The translations under genes were made by a program, and so were the position numbers. Positions 23,439-32,560 of a DNA stretch of 38,685 nt are shown one piece after another. A model generated the notes under the pieces. It was not told the origin of the DNA and made no database searches. It saw only the letters and a list, made by a program, of their open reading frames with translations. Numbering within the stretch: position 1 is the stretch's first letter; every line of letters begins with the position of its first letter. Source of the stretch: URNF01 sp045638005. GTDB lineage: Bacteria; Bacillota; Clostridia; Oscillospirales; Acutalibacteraceae. The stretch is taken from contig JAZUAN010000030.1 of assembly GCA_045638005.1 (NCBI GenBank), positions 1-38,685 on the forward strand, written 5' to 3'.

Positions 23439-24614
23439 TCACACTGTTTGCTGTGTCAAATACTGTAAGCCGAGCACCATCACACGATTGCCTATTCGCA
23501 CTACACGTTTGCCGTCCATTGCCGCCTCTCGTTGATCAGCAATCCCTCTTAAATTCAACTGATACAAGCGGGTATCGGTGAGCACGGCGTAGTTGTCGTC
23601 AGAAGCCGCTATATCACGGCAGCTGCCGTCTATTTCGGAAACGCTCGCCGCAGATGCGTCTGTTTTGATATACGTAACAGTACCGCCGGCGGCAGCACCG
23701 TAAGGCTGTGTTACGATCGCAACGCTTTTATTTCCAATAGAAAACGCTTTCAGTTCGCCATCTGTAAAGGTGTACACCTTGCACGCCTCGTTCTTCGGTC
23801 GGTACATCCACACAGCGTTATCACCTATGCCGGTAATCACGCTATCATTCAAGTACGCAACGCGGCATAACATGATATCCGTACCGGTATACGTGTACAA
23901 GGGCTCGGTTTCCTCCGAACGCAGGGAGAGCACCTCAATGGTTGAACGCATGGCGCCCTTGTCAGCGCCAAGTGTGGCGATTGCGACCTCTTTGCCGTTA
24001 GGCGAAAATGCCACATCAGCGATCAGGCTGCCGCACAACCGCTGATACACCAGTTCACCGCGGACAGAATATACCGAAAGGCGTGCGTTATAGCCCTGTT
24101 CGGCAGTTGTCACCACCGCAATGCTCCCATTGGTGTGCACCGCAGCAGCAACAATATCATATTCCAGCGTTTTGGTGAGCACCGTTTTGGAACGGGTTTC
24201 CAGTTGCAAACGTTTTCCGCCGCTTTCGGCGATCAATATATATTTCCCGTTTGTGCGCAACAAAGGATCCGTAAATGCATGGGTGCGACGCATCACCTCT
24301 TTGCCGCTCATATCTATCATGGTGACATAAGTATCGCTGAGTAACACAGTGCAATGATCCGCCGTTTCCATCTCATAGATGGGACTGCCCGAAATATCTA
24401 CCGGAAAGCCTTCCGCTTCGCCTTCGGAAAAGAAACTGCCGATTTGTGTCACCAGCGTATCGGGTGACAGCTTTTCCCAGTTGCGCACCAACGTGACCGC
24501 TATCGCAGCCACCACTAACACCACCAACAAGCGCAATAAAAACCGACGTTTGCGGCGGGCACGGCGCATCCGCCGTTCCTCAGTTTCTTCTTTGTTTCGT
24601 TTGTGCTTCGCCAA
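23439..24614 (-). CDS. DUF5711-like membrane-anchored beta-propeller protein
   Basis: 391 residues. A very basic cytosolic N-terminus (KRNKEETEERRMRRARRKRR) precedes one membrane helix (about 25-46), then an all-beta extracytoplasmic part with repeated blades (for example DVAFSPNGKEVAIATLG) that reads like a WD40-type propeller. I recognise the layout as the DUF5711 family of Clostridia; no function is known to me. The start is TTG at 24614 with GGAGG nine bases upstream. It lies in a housekeeping operon between truA and cvpA. Confidence 0.72.
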   Translation of the reverse strand: MAKHKRNKEETEERRMRRARRKRRFLLRLLVVLVVAAIAVTLVRNWEKLSPDTLVTQIGSFFSEGEAEGFPVDISGSPIYEMETADHCTVLLSDTYVTMIDMSGKEVMRRTHAFTDPLLRTNGKYILIAESGGKRLQLETRSKTVLTKTLEYDIVAAAVHTNGSIAVVTTAEQGYNARLSVYSVRGELVYQRLCGSLIADVAFSPNGKEVAIATLGADKGAMRSTIEVLSLRSEETEPLYTYTGTDIMLCRVAYLNDSVITGIGDNAVWMYRPKNEACKVYTFTDGELKAFSIGNKSVAIVTQPYGAAAGGTVTYIKTDASAASVSEIDGSCRDIAASDDNYAVLTDTRLYQLNLRGIADQREAAMDGKRVVRIGNRVMVLGLQYLTQQTV

Positions 24615-24633
24615 GTGCCGTCACCTCCATTCA

Positions 24634-25371
24634 TTATATATACAATACTTTTTCAAGCCGTAAACCCTTTGCGGGTGCGGTTACACCTGCAAAAGCGCGG
24701 TCTTTTTCGTTCAAAGCAATTTTGATAGCATCCTCAGGCAGACGTCCCGCCGCCATGTCCAGCAGCGTACCCACCATAATGCGTACCATATTATACAAAA
24801 AGCCGTTAGCCTCCACCGAAAAAAGCACCATATCCCCTTCCCGCTCAACCTCAAACGCCGTAACAGTGCGTACGTTATCGGTGGTATCCGCACCGGCGGC
24901 ACAAAAGGCGGAAAAGTCATGTGTGCCCACAAAATCCTGCGCAAAACGGTTTAATGCATCGGCATCCAAGGGAACTGTATGCCGCACCGCATAGCGATCT
25001 GTAAACGGATTGCGGCAATGCGTATTCCACACGCGGTAGGTATACCGCTTACCCTTCGCGGCATAGCGGGGATGAAAATCATGCGCAACCTCTTTACAAG
25101 CATATACCGCAATATCCTCCGGCAGGTGCATATTCAGTGCCATCGGGATACGTTCAATCGGAATGGTCGTTTCGGTATCAAAGGTACAGCAAAACATATC
25201 CGCATGCACGCCGGTATCGGTGCGGCTGCAACCGATCACGCCGGAACGCGTGCCGGTAAGTGCCTCAATGGCATCTTGCAAGGTCGACTGTACCGTTGCC
25301 GCATTAGGTTGTACCTGCCAACCGTGATAGGCGGTGCCGTCATATCGCAAAGTCAGTAATAACCGTCGCAT
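24634..25371 (-). CDS. truA: tRNA pseudouridine(38-40) synthase TruA
   Basis: 245 residues. Catalytic Asp in SRTDTGVHA, plus LTLRYDGTAYHGWQVQP at the N-terminus, KGKRYTYRVWN, GTHDFSAFCAAG and FLYNMVRIMVGTLLDMAAG. TruA modifies uridines 38-40 in the anticodon arm. The ATG at 25371 follows GGGAGGTGCCGTG; the open frame further upstream has no homology. Location after ecfT is the conserved Firmicutes order. Confidence 0.95.
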   Translation of the reverse strand: MRRLLLTLRYDGTAYHGWQVQPNAATVQSTLQDAIEALTGTRSGVIGCSRTDTGVHADMFCCTFDTETTIPIERIPMALNMHLPEDIAVYACKEVAHDFHPRYAAKGKRYTYRVWNTHCRNPFTDRYAVRHTVPLDADALNRFAQDFVGTHDFSAFCAAGADTTDNVRTVTAFEVEREGDMVLFSVEANGFLYNMVRIMVGTLLDMAAGRLPEDAIKIALNEKDRAFAGVTAPAKGLRLEKVLYI

Positions 25372-25394
25372 CACGGCACCTCCCTTCAAACAAT

Positions 25395-26210
25395 TTACAA
25401 AACCGGGGTTACAAACACATTCAGTACGATCAACCCCGCAAGGAAAACCGCGCAAATTCCCAACGCCGTATAATCCCTTGCCGCGAGATGCAATTCTTTC
25501 ATGCGTGTGCGTCCCTCACCGCCGTGATAGCAGCGACATTCCATAGCAGTCGCCAACTCATACGCTCTGCGGAAAGAGGAAGCCAGCAGCGGGATTAAAA
25601 TCGGGATCATAGCGCGCACACGTTCCAAAAGTTTGCCACTTTCGAGATCGGCACCGCGCGCTTTTTGGGCAGACATGATCTTATCGGTTTCTTCGATAAG
25701 GGTCGGGATAAAGCGCAATGCGATGGTCATCATCATAGCAAGATCATGCACCGGTAATCGCACGAGCTTCAAAGGCTTTAACAGCCGTTCAAGTGCATCG
25801 GTAAGCGCAGTAGGCAATGTCGTATAGGTCAACAGCGAACTGCCCGCAATCAAGCACAAAATGCGAATCGCGATAAACGCGGCGGTGACTAAGCCGCCGG
25901 TGTGGATACGGAATATCCACCAGTCGACAAGTAAAGCACCTTTACTCACATAAAACACATTGATCGCAGAGGTGAACAGAATTACAGGTACAATCGGCTT
26001 AATGCTCTTGAAAACCAAGCGCATCGGCAAGCCCGAAAAAGCAATGATAACAAACAGAAATGCAGCTGCAGCTGCGATGCCGTACCAATTTTTCGGCACA
26101 AACACCATACAGATCCAAAAAACGGTGAGGATAAGTTTCATGCGGGGATCCATGCGGTGTAAAACCGAATTTGCGGGAAAATACTGACCCATTGTAATGT
26201 CTCTCAGCAT
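25395..26210 (-). CDS. ecfT: ECF transporter transmembrane component EcfT
   Basis: 271 residues with about five to six membrane helices and the coupling-helix Ala-Arg-Gly motif SAQKARGADLESGKL, followed by ELATAMECRCYHGGEGR (second coupling motif). EcfT joins the two ATPases to interchangeable vitamin-binding S-components. Its ATG overlaps the ecfA2 stop (ATGCTGA). No obvious S-component gene lies in this operon, as is normal for group II ECF systems. Confidence 0.94.
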   Translation of the reverse strand: MLRDITMGQYFPANSVLHRMDPRMKLILTVFWICMVFVPKNWYGIAAAAAFLFVIIAFSGLPMRLVFKSIKPIVPVILFTSAINVFYVSKGALLVDWWIFRIHTGGLVTAAFIAIRILCLIAGSSLLTYTTLPTALTDALERLLKPLKLVRLPVHDLAMMMTIALRFIPTLIEETDKIMSAQKARGADLESGKLLERVRAMIPILIPLLASSFRRAYELATAMECRCYHGGEGRTRMKELHLAARDYTALGICAVFLAGLIVLNVFVTPVL

Positions 26211-27073
26211 GTTCCCACCCCCTTTTCCTGCAAGAGAGCGACAAGTTTTTGCGCTGCAGCTTCCACCGTAAACACATCTGCATCCAGCGATAATCCATTT
26301 TGTCGCAGCATAGTGAGTATGCGGGTGACAGCAGGAACGGTAAGTCCCATTTTCTGCAATTCTTCCGCACGCGCAAACACCGCTTTGACAGTATCGTACA
26401 TCGCGACCTGACTGTCCTGCATCACCAGTACCTTATCCGCCATACGTGCAACATCCTCCATGCTGTGGGAAACCATCAGCACGGTGGTGTCGTTTTCTTT
26501 GCGATAACGGTCAATTTGGGTCAGCAACACATCCCGTCCGTGCGGGTCTAAACCCGCTGTGGGTTCGTCCAACACCAGCACTTCCGGTCGCATGGCGAGC
26601 ACACCCGCAATTGCGGCGCGACGCTTTTCGCCACCGGAAAGATCAAACGGCGATTTTTCCAACAATTCCGCAGACAAGCCAATCATATCCGCAGCGGCAT
26701 ATACCCGCTCGTTGATCTCCTGTTCGGAAAGGCCCATATTACGAGGGCCGAAGGCGATATCCTTAAAAACCGTATCCGCAAACAGTTGATGCTCCGGATA
26801 CTGGAATACCATACCCACCTTAAAACGGACGTCCCGTATCTTTTTGGGGTCAGCCCAAACATCCTCGCCATGCAACAGCACCTGTCCGGAGGCAGGTTTA
26901 AGCAAACCGTTCAGATGTTGTACAAGGGTGGATTTGCCCGAGCCGGTGTGACCGATAATAGCAGTCAGTTCACCCTTTTCAAACGCTACCGAAACATCCT
27001 TCAAAGCCGCGTGTGCAAAAGGCATACCGGCGGAATAGGTATAGCAAAGGTCCTTTGTTTCTAATACGGTCAT
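26204..27073 (-). CDS. ecfA2: ECF transporter ATPase EcfA2
   Basis: 289 residues, an ABC ATPase with Walker A GHTGSGKST, Q-loop FQYPEHQLFADTV, signature LSGGEKRRAAIAGVLA, Walker B VLVLDEPTAGLDP and the H-loop VSHSMEDVA. The start at 27073 overlaps the ecfA1 stop by four bases. The GHTGSGKSTLVQHLNGLL form is the typical EcfA2 sequence. It powers uptake (or, in Listeria flavin export, secretion) of vitamins by shared S-components. Confidence 0.93.
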   Translation of the reverse strand: MTVLETKDLCYTYSAGMPFAHAALKDVSVAFEKGELTAIIGHTGSGKSTLVQHLNGLLKPASGQVLLHGEDVWADPKKIRDVRFKVGMVFQYPEHQLFADTVFKDIAFGPRNMGLSEQEINERVYAAADMIGLSAELLEKSPFDLSGGEKRRAAIAGVLAMRPEVLVLDEPTAGLDPHGRDVLLTQIDRYRKENDTTVLMVSHSMEDVARMADKVLVMQDSQVAMYDTVKAVFARAEELQKMGLTVPAVTRILTMLRQNGLSLDADVFTVEAAAQKLVALLQEKGVGTC

Positions 27074-27927
27074 TTCGCGCCACCTGCCTTTCCGACAAGT
27101 GCCGTAATTGCCGCAACACATTCCTCATCTGTCAAGACAGCATCCGGCAGGTCAAAGCCCGCTTTTTTCAGTAAATATGCCAGTTCGGTAGGCTGCGGCA
27201 CATCCAGCTGCAACATCCGCAGTTTTTCCATCTGCGCAAACACCTCACGCGGGGTGCCGTCCATGCGAATTTCGCCGTTATCCAACACCACCACACGGTC
27301 AGCAGCAGCGGCTTCTTCCATATAATGTGTGATCAGTACCACCGTCATGCCGCGTTCTTTATTGAGCATGTGCACCGTATCCAGCACCTCACTGCGACCT
27401 TTGGGATCCAGCATCGCGGTAGGCTCATCCAGCACCAGCACCTCCGGCTGCATCGCAAGCACGCCCGCAATCGCAACACGCTGCTTTTGACCGCCGGAAA
27501 GCTTATGCGGCGCGCTGTCTTTGTGTTCATACATGCCGACAGCACGCAACGCATCCTCCACGCGAGCACGGATCTCTTGGGGTGGGATGCCCAGATTTTC
27601 CGGACCAAACGCCACATCCTCCTCCACGATGGAGGATACCAGTTGGTTATCGGGATTTTGCAGTACCATACCCACCGTGCGACGAATATCGTACAGCTTT
27701 TCCTCATCCACCGTATCCATATCATTTACCAGCACCTTGCCGCCCGTAGGCAGTAAGATCGCATTGAAATGCTTGGCAATAGTGGATTTTCCGGAACCGT
27801 TAGAGCCGAGCAGCGCAACAAAACTACCCTTTTCGATAGAAAGGTCAACGCCTTTGAGTACCGATTGCGGCAGTTCGTTTGCATATTCATATTGAAAACT
27901 GACATTTTTTGCGCCGATGATCTCCAT
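27070..27927 (-). CDS. ecfA1: ECF transporter ATPase EcfA1
   Basis: 285 residues. Walker A GSNGSGKST, Q-loop LQNPDNQLVSSIVEEDV, signature LSGGQKQRVAIAGVLA, Walker B VLVLDEPTAMLDP and H-loop ITHYMEEA. The ATG at 27927 has GGAGG four bases upstream (a tight spacing); the frame upstream of it lacks homology. It precedes ecfA2 and ecfT in the conserved ecfA1-ecfA2-ecfT-truA order. Confidence 0.93.
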   Translation of the reverse strand: MEIIGAKNVSFQYEYANELPQSVLKGVDLSIEKGSFVALLGSNGSGKSTIAKHFNAILLPTGGKVLVNDMDTVDEEKLYDIRRTVGMVLQNPDNQLVSSIVEEDVAFGPENLGIPPQEIRARVEDALRAVGMYEHKDSAPHKLSGGQKQRVAIAGVLAMQPEVLVLDEPTAMLDPKGRSEVLDTVHMLNKERGMTVVLITHYMEEAAAADRVVVLDNGEIRMDGTPREVFAQMEKLRMLQLDVPQPTELAYLLKKAGFDLPDAVLTDEECVAAITALVGKAGGAK

Positions 27928-27940
27928 GGTTCCTCCAAAA

Positions 27941-28816
27941 TTATTTTGCCGTAGTTTCGTGCCACATGGCGGTGGCACCGCAGGGCAACACAAGCCCACT
28001 TGCGGTCACCGGCAGACCGATTTCGTCCGCCGAGGTAACACCGCCGTATTTTTTATCCATCAGCGATGCCAAAATGTACTGCATCACCGACGGGGAAAGT
28101 CCTGTTGTATAAGAATTGATCAAAAAGAAGAGCGGTTTATCAGACAACAACTTCACACATTCCGACACAAGACCATAAATCTGTTCTTCCAGTTTCCACA
28201 CTTCTCCACCGGGACCTCTGCCGTAAGACGGCGGATCCATCAAAATGGCATCATAGGTATTGCCGCGGCGCAGCTCGCGCTGTACGAATTTGCCGCAATC
28301 GTCCACCAACCAACGCATCGGACGATCTGCAAGCGAGGAAGCAACTGCGTTTTCACGACCCCAGGATACCATACCTTTGGAGGCATCCACATGGGTGACG
28401 TGCGCACCCGCCGCCACGCAGGCAAGCGTTGCACCACCGGTGTAGCCGAACAGATTGAGCACGCGGATCGGGCGGCCTGCATTTTTAATAAACGAAGCCA
28501 TCTTATCCCAGTTTACCGCCTGTTCCGGAAAAAGTCCGGTATGCTTGAAGCCCATGGGTTTCAAATTAAATTTGAGATCTCCATAGGATATCTGCCAACT
28601 GGCAGCGACCGGACGAAAAGTTTCCCAATGCCCGCCGCCGGTACCGGAACGGATATACCGCGCGTGCGCCGTCTTCCAACGGGGATCGCGGCGGGGACTT
28701 TTCCAAATGATCTGCGGATCCGGACGGATCAGCAGTACATCACCCCACCGTTCCAGCCGTTCGCCGTCACCGGTGTCCAGTAATTCATAGTCTTTCCAAT
28801 TGTCTGCAACTCTCAT
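27941..28816 (-). CDS. Class I SAM-dependent methyltransferase (RlmI/RlmK-like)
   Basis: 291 residues. The Rossmann-type SAM pocket is LNLFGYTGGATLACVAAGA, followed by HVDASKGMVSWGREN and the catalytic motif ILMDPPSYGRGP. The sequence fits the Methyltrans_SAM group, whose characterised relatives methylate 23S rRNA. It lacks an N-terminal PUA domain, having instead a short N-terminal region rich in Trp and Arg. The exact target cannot be assigned. The ribosome binding site is weak, so translation may depend on the upstream glmM (seven bases away). Confidence 0.8.
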   Translation of the reverse strand: MRVADNWKDYELLDTGDGERLERWGDVLLIRPDPQIIWKSPRRDPRWKTAHARYIRSGTGGGHWETFRPVAASWQISYGDLKFNLKPMGFKHTGLFPEQAVNWDKMASFIKNAGRPIRVLNLFGYTGGATLACVAAGAHVTHVDASKGMVSWGRENAVASSLADRPMRWLVDDCGKFVQRELRRGNTYDAILMDPPSYGRGPGGEVWKLEEQIYGLVSECVKLLSDKPLFFLINSYTTGLSPSVMQYILASLMDKKYGGVTSADEIGLPVTASGLVLPCGATAMWHETTAK

Positions 28817-28823
28817 GTTGATT

Positions 28824-30176
28824 TCAACCGCCGATCAATTTTTTGATAGCCTCGCAAATGGTCACCGCCGCATCATTGATGACCTCGAACTCCTTGCCCT
28901 CCACCATTACGCGGATGACCGGCTCGGTACCGGAAGGACGCACCAGCACTCTGCCGTTCTTGCCGAGGGAAGCATTAATTTCTTCAATCTGGGCAGCAAC
29001 ACCTGCATCCTGCGCGTACAATTCCTTTTGTGCCGCGTCCGCGTGCACGCTCATCAGCACCTGCGGATACCGCTGCATCAGTGCGCCGACCTTGGAAAGC
29101 TTCCAACCGTGGCGGCGTGCCATCGCGAGCAGGTGTACCGCAGACAACTGTCCGTCGCCGGTGGTGCCGTATTGGCGCAGAATAATGTGACCGGACTGCT
29201 CACCGCCGATAACATAGTTTTCCTTCACCATTTCTTCCAACACATAGCGGTCGCCCACCTTTGTGGAAGCAACATCAACACCCGCTTCCTCACAATATCT
29301 AAAAAAGCCGAGGTTGGACATCACGGTAACCACAGCGGTATTGCCGTTCAACTCGCCCAGTTCTTTGAGATCTGTGGCAAGAGCAGCGATCATCTGGTCG
29401 CCGTCGATCACATTACCGTTCTCATCTACCGCAAGGCAACGGTCAGCGTCGCCGTCAAACGCAACACCGCCGTCCAGATTATGTTTCTTTACGTACGCCG
29501 CCAAAGGCTCCAAATAGGTAGAGCCGCAACCGGCATTGATATTGACACCATCGGGGTCGCAGGAAAGATACTCGCAGCGCACACCCAGCGCGTCAAATAA
29601 TTTTTTAGCAGTAACGCTGGCAGAGCCGTTAGCACAGTCCACCGCGATATGCATCCCCTGCAAGTCCACTTTAACGGTGGTCAGCAGATGGCGGATATAG
29701 TCTTCCACCGCTTTATCGCAGTAATATACGCGTCCGACATCGCCACCAACAGGAGTGGGTAACACTTCCGCCTGATCCAGCACAATAGCTTCGATCTTCT
29801 CTTCCAAAGTGTCCGACAGTTTAAAGCCCTCGCCGTTGAATATCTTGATGCCGTTATATTCGCAAGGGTTATGGGATGCAGAGATCATCACCGCCGCATC
29901 CGACTGATACGCTTTCGCCAAAAAAGCTACCGCGGGAGTAGGCACGACACCCAACAGATGTACATCCGCACCCACCGAGCACAAACCGGCGGCAAGCGCC
30001 GCCTCCAACATGTCGCCGGAAGCACGCGTATCCTTACCGATCAGCACCTTCGGGCGCTTACCGTCCGCGGATATCAGCACCTGCGCCGCCGCACGACCGA
30101 TGGACATCGCCAGTTCGCATGTCAGTTCGGTATTCGCGACACCTCTTGCACCGTCAGTTCCAAATAATCTTCCCAT
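28824..30176 (-). CDS. glmM: Phosphoglucosamine mutase GlmM
   Basis: 450 residues. It converts glucosamine-6-phosphate to glucosamine-1-phosphate for peptidoglycan precursors. N-terminal GRLFGTDGARGVANTEL, the phosphoserine loop MISASHNPCEYNG (Ser101), the metal loop DGDADRC, the sugar loop GGEQSGHII and the phosphate-binding RPSGTEP are all intact. AAGGAGAG precedes the ATG. It follows ruvB by 27 bases. Confidence 0.96.
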   Translation of the reverse strand: MGRLFGTDGARGVANTELTCELAMSIGRAAAQVLISADGKRPKVLIGKDTRASGDMLEAALAAGLCSVGADVHLLGVVPTPAVAFLAKAYQSDAAVMISASHNPCEYNGIKIFNGEGFKLSDTLEEKIEAIVLDQAEVLPTPVGGDVGRVYYCDKAVEDYIRHLLTTVKVDLQGMHIAVDCANGSASVTAKKLFDALGVRCEYLSCDPDGVNINAGCGSTYLEPLAAYVKKHNLDGGVAFDGDADRCLAVDENGNVIDGDQMIAALATDLKELGELNGNTAVVTVMSNLGFFRYCEEAGVDVASTKVGDRYVLEEMVKENYVIGGEQSGHIILRQYGTTGDGQLSAVHLLAMARRHGWKLSKVGALMQRYPQVLMSVHADAAQKELYAQDAGVAAQIEEINASLGKNGRVLVRPSGTEPVIRVMVEGKEFEVINDAAVTICEAIKKLIGG

Positions 30177-30203
30177 TGTTTTCTCTCCTTGTTTTCTTTA
30201 CTT

Positions 30204-31253
30204 TTAGAGCAGTGTGGTTTGCTCCGGTGCGCTCTCCGACGCACCCGGTGCGGGTAATCCCAAATGTGTATATGCTGCGGGCAGTACCACCCGGCCACGG
30301 GGGGTACGGCTCAAAAAGCCAATCTGCATGAGATACGGCTCATAAACATCTTCAATGGTGACCGATTCTTCGCCGATCACCGCCGCCACCGTGTCCAGTC
30401 CAACCGGACCGCCGTTATAGTGACGGATCATCGCTTCCAACATATTTCTGTCCACGCGGTCAAGACCGAGTGCATCCACCTCCATGCGATCAAGCGCTTT
30501 ACCGGCTGTATCCGCATCAATCACGCCGTCATTGATGACCTGCGCAAAATCGCGCACACGTTTTAACATACGGTTAGCGATACGGGGTGTGCCGCGGCTG
30601 CGGGACGCGATCTCCAAAGCGCCGCTGTCATCGCAGGGGGTATTCAAGATCTGCGCGCTGCGTCCAACGATACGTGCAAGCTCCGCAGGCGTATACAACT
30701 CCAATCGCAAAATGACACCGAAACGATCTCTCAGCGGTGCAGACAGCTGTCCTGCGCGGGTGGTAGCGCCGATAAGCGTAAACTTTTGCAACGGCAGGTG
30801 GATTGATGAAGCACCCTGCCCTTTGCCGTTGATGATATCGATGGCGAAATCCTCCATCGCAGGATACAAAATCTCTTCTACCGTACGAGGCAGACGATGG
30901 ATTTCATCAATGAAAAGCACATCGCCCTCTTCCATATTGGTGAGCATCGCCGCCAGGTCACCGGGACGTTCCAACGCAGGACCGGAGGTGATACGGAAAT
31001 TGACGCCAAGCTCATTGGCAATAATAGCCGCTAAAGTCGTCTTACCCAGTCCGGGAGGACCGTATAACAGCACATGATCCAGCGGTTCGCGCCGCATTTT
31101 GGCGGCATCGATAAACACCGACAGGTTTTCTTTTACCTTTTCCTGCCCTATATATTCGCTGAGTGTGCGGGGGCGCAGTGGATTATCGCCCTCGTCCTCC
31201 GGCAGATATTCCGCCGCGACCATGCGATTTTCAAAATCGGTTTCAAAATCCAT
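30204..31253 (-). CDS. ruvB: Holliday junction branch migration ATPase RuvB
   Basis: 349 residues. Hexameric AAA+ motor that drives branch migration with RuvA. Walker A GPPGLGKTTLA, Walker B LFIDEIHRL, sensor 1 IGATTRAG and the winged-helix C-terminus (PYLMQIGFLSRTPRGRV) are present; the last about 20 residues are variable. The ATG at 31253 has GGGAGG seven bases upstream and is chosen over the in-frame TTG at 31256. Confidence 0.96.
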   Translation of the reverse strand: MDFETDFENRMVAAEYLPEDEGDNPLRPRTLSEYIGQEKVKENLSVFIDAAKMRREPLDHVLLYGPPGLGKTTLAAIIANELGVNFRITSGPALERPGDLAAMLTNMEEGDVLFIDEIHRLPRTVEEILYPAMEDFAIDIINGKGQGASSIHLPLQKFTLIGATTRAGQLSAPLRDRFGVILRLELYTPAELARIVGRSAQILNTPCDDSGALEIASRSRGTPRIANRMLKRVRDFAQVINDGVIDADTAGKALDRMEVDALGLDRVDRNMLEAMIRHYNGGPVGLDTVAAVIGEESVTIEDVYEPYLMQIGFLSRTPRGRVVLPAAYTHLGLPAPGASESAPEQTTLL

Positions 31254-31268
31254 CAAAGCACCTCCCTA

Positions 31269-31868
31269 TCACTTGTTTGCAAGCAAGCGCAAAGCGCCGC
31301 GCACCAACGCTTCCACCGGCAACGCACTATCTAATTTGCCGACAGCCGCAGCGGCTTCTCCCGCGGAAAAACCGAGCACTGTAAGGGCGCTCACCGCCTG
31401 CGCTGCATTCCCTGCCGCAGAGACAGGACCTGCCTGCGGCAGTTCCACACCGCCACCGCTGGTGGGTAACGCAAATTTATCTTTCAGCTCCAGCACGATA
31501 CGCTGGGCAAGCTTTGGACCGACGCCCGACGCTTTGGTCAGCGCTTTATGATCTCCTGCCGCTACCGACAACGCAACCCGTTCAGGGGTGAGTTCGGACA
31601 AAATGGCGATACCCACCTTGGGACCGACACCCGAAACGGTAGTGAGCATTTTGAAAGAGGTGAGCTCATCCTGCTCAGCAAAGCCGAACAGCTCAATAGC
31701 ATCCTCTCTGACATTCATCATGGTATATAACATCACTTCGCTGCCCACAGCAGGCAAGCATTTTGCAGTATTTAGCGTAATCTGACATGCCATACCCACA
31801 CCGCCGCATTCCACAACGGCAAGCTTCGGGTCGGCATGGATAAGTTTTCCGCGTACACTGTATATCAT
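31269..31868 (-). CDS. ruvA: Holliday junction DNA helicase subunit RuvA
   Basis: 199 residues. OB-fold N-terminus (MIYSVRGKLIHADPKLAVVECGGVG), helix-hairpin-helix motifs TVSGVGPKVGIAIL and KASGVGPKLAQRIVLELKDK, and a C-terminal RuvB-binding domain (LGFSAGEAAAAVGKL). It binds the four-way junction and recruits RuvB. Its ATG overlaps the ruvC stop by four bases. Confidence 0.95.
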   Translation of the reverse strand: MIYSVRGKLIHADPKLAVVECGGVGMACQITLNTAKCLPAVGSEVMLYTMMNVREDAIELFGFAEQDELTSFKMLTTVSGVGPKVGIAILSELTPERVALSVAAGDHKALTKASGVGPKLAQRIVLELKDKFALPTSGGGVELPQAGPVSAAGNAAQAVSALTVLGFSAGEAAAAVGKLDSALPVEALVRGALRLLANK

Positions 31869-32380
31869 ACTGTTTTTCCTCGCATTCCGAGTAGTGTGTT
31901 TTTGATGGAAGATCCGCCGTACTGCGCATGACAGATGGCAAGTGCGAGCGCGTCCGCCGTATCATCGGGCTTTGGAACCGCTTTCAACCGCAGCAACCGT
32001 TTGGTCATCTCCATCACCTGCGGCTTTTCCGCCTGCCCATAGCCGGTAACGGCGCTTTTAACCTGCAACGGCGTATATTCGTAAAATGGCACCCCGCCCT
32101 GCTGCAAAGCAAGCAGGATGACACCGCGCGCCTCCGCAACCTCAATAGCGGTTTTTTGGTTGTTTTGAAAATACAGTTTTTCTACCGACGCAACCTCCGG
32201 CTGATACCGCTCCACTATCGCGGAAAGGTCGGTATATATCTTTTCCAGCCGAGCAGGAAACGGCGTACCCGCTTGGGTGAGGATAGCACCGAAATCCACC
32301 GGTGAAAACCTGCCCCTCTCATAGCGAATGACACCCCAACCGATAATGGCATAACCGGGATCAATGCCGAGAATGATCAT
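31865..32380 (-). CDS. ruvC: Crossover junction endodeoxyribonuclease RuvC
   Basis: 171 residues. Holliday-junction resolvase with the catalytic acidic residues of the RNase H fold visible in LGIDPGYAIIGWG, VEKLYFQNN and DDTADALALAICH. The ATG at 32380 follows GGAGGTGAAAAC; the frame upstream to 32401 is not needed. First gene of the long minus-strand operon that runs down to clpE. Confidence 0.95.
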   Translation of the reverse strand: MIILGIDPGYAIIGWGVIRYERGRFSPVDFGAILTQAGTPFPARLEKIYTDLSAIVERYQPEVASVEKLYFQNNQKTAIEVAEARGVILLALQQGGVPFYEYTPLQVKSAVTGYGQAEKPQVMEMTKRLLRLKAVPKPDDTADALALAICHAQYGGSSIKNTLLGMRGKTV

Positions 32381-32424
32381 GTTTTCACCTCCAACCGACA
32401 ACGCAGAAAATCAGTATTCAAATT

Positions 32425-32453
32425 AGTATAACATATCTCTGCGAAAAATGCAA
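32425..32453 (-). promoter_or_regulatory. Predicted promoter of the ruvC operon
   Basis: On the minus strand TTGCAT (32453-32448) and TATACT (32430-32425) are 17 bases apart, about 45 bases from the ruvC start. The -10 is good, the -35 weak. It lies back-to-back with the promoter of the cysteine desulfurase operon, in an AT-rich 180-base intergenic region. Confidence 0.55.
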
Positions 32454-32497
32454 AACTTTCCGGCATTTTATTTGTATAATTTACAAAAAAATTACAG

Positions 32498-32526
32498 TTG
32501 CCATCTAACTTGTTTTCATGTATAAT
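32498..32526 (+). promoter_or_regulatory. Predicted sigma-A promoter of the desulfurase-sortase-thiI-cinA operon
   Basis: TTGCCA (32498-32503), 17 bases, TATAAT (32521-32526). It is the best-looking promoter of the window and gives a leader of about 30 nucleotides. Confidence 0.78.
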
Positions 32527-32560
32527 AAATTTAATTATATAGTTTTGTGAGGATACACGT

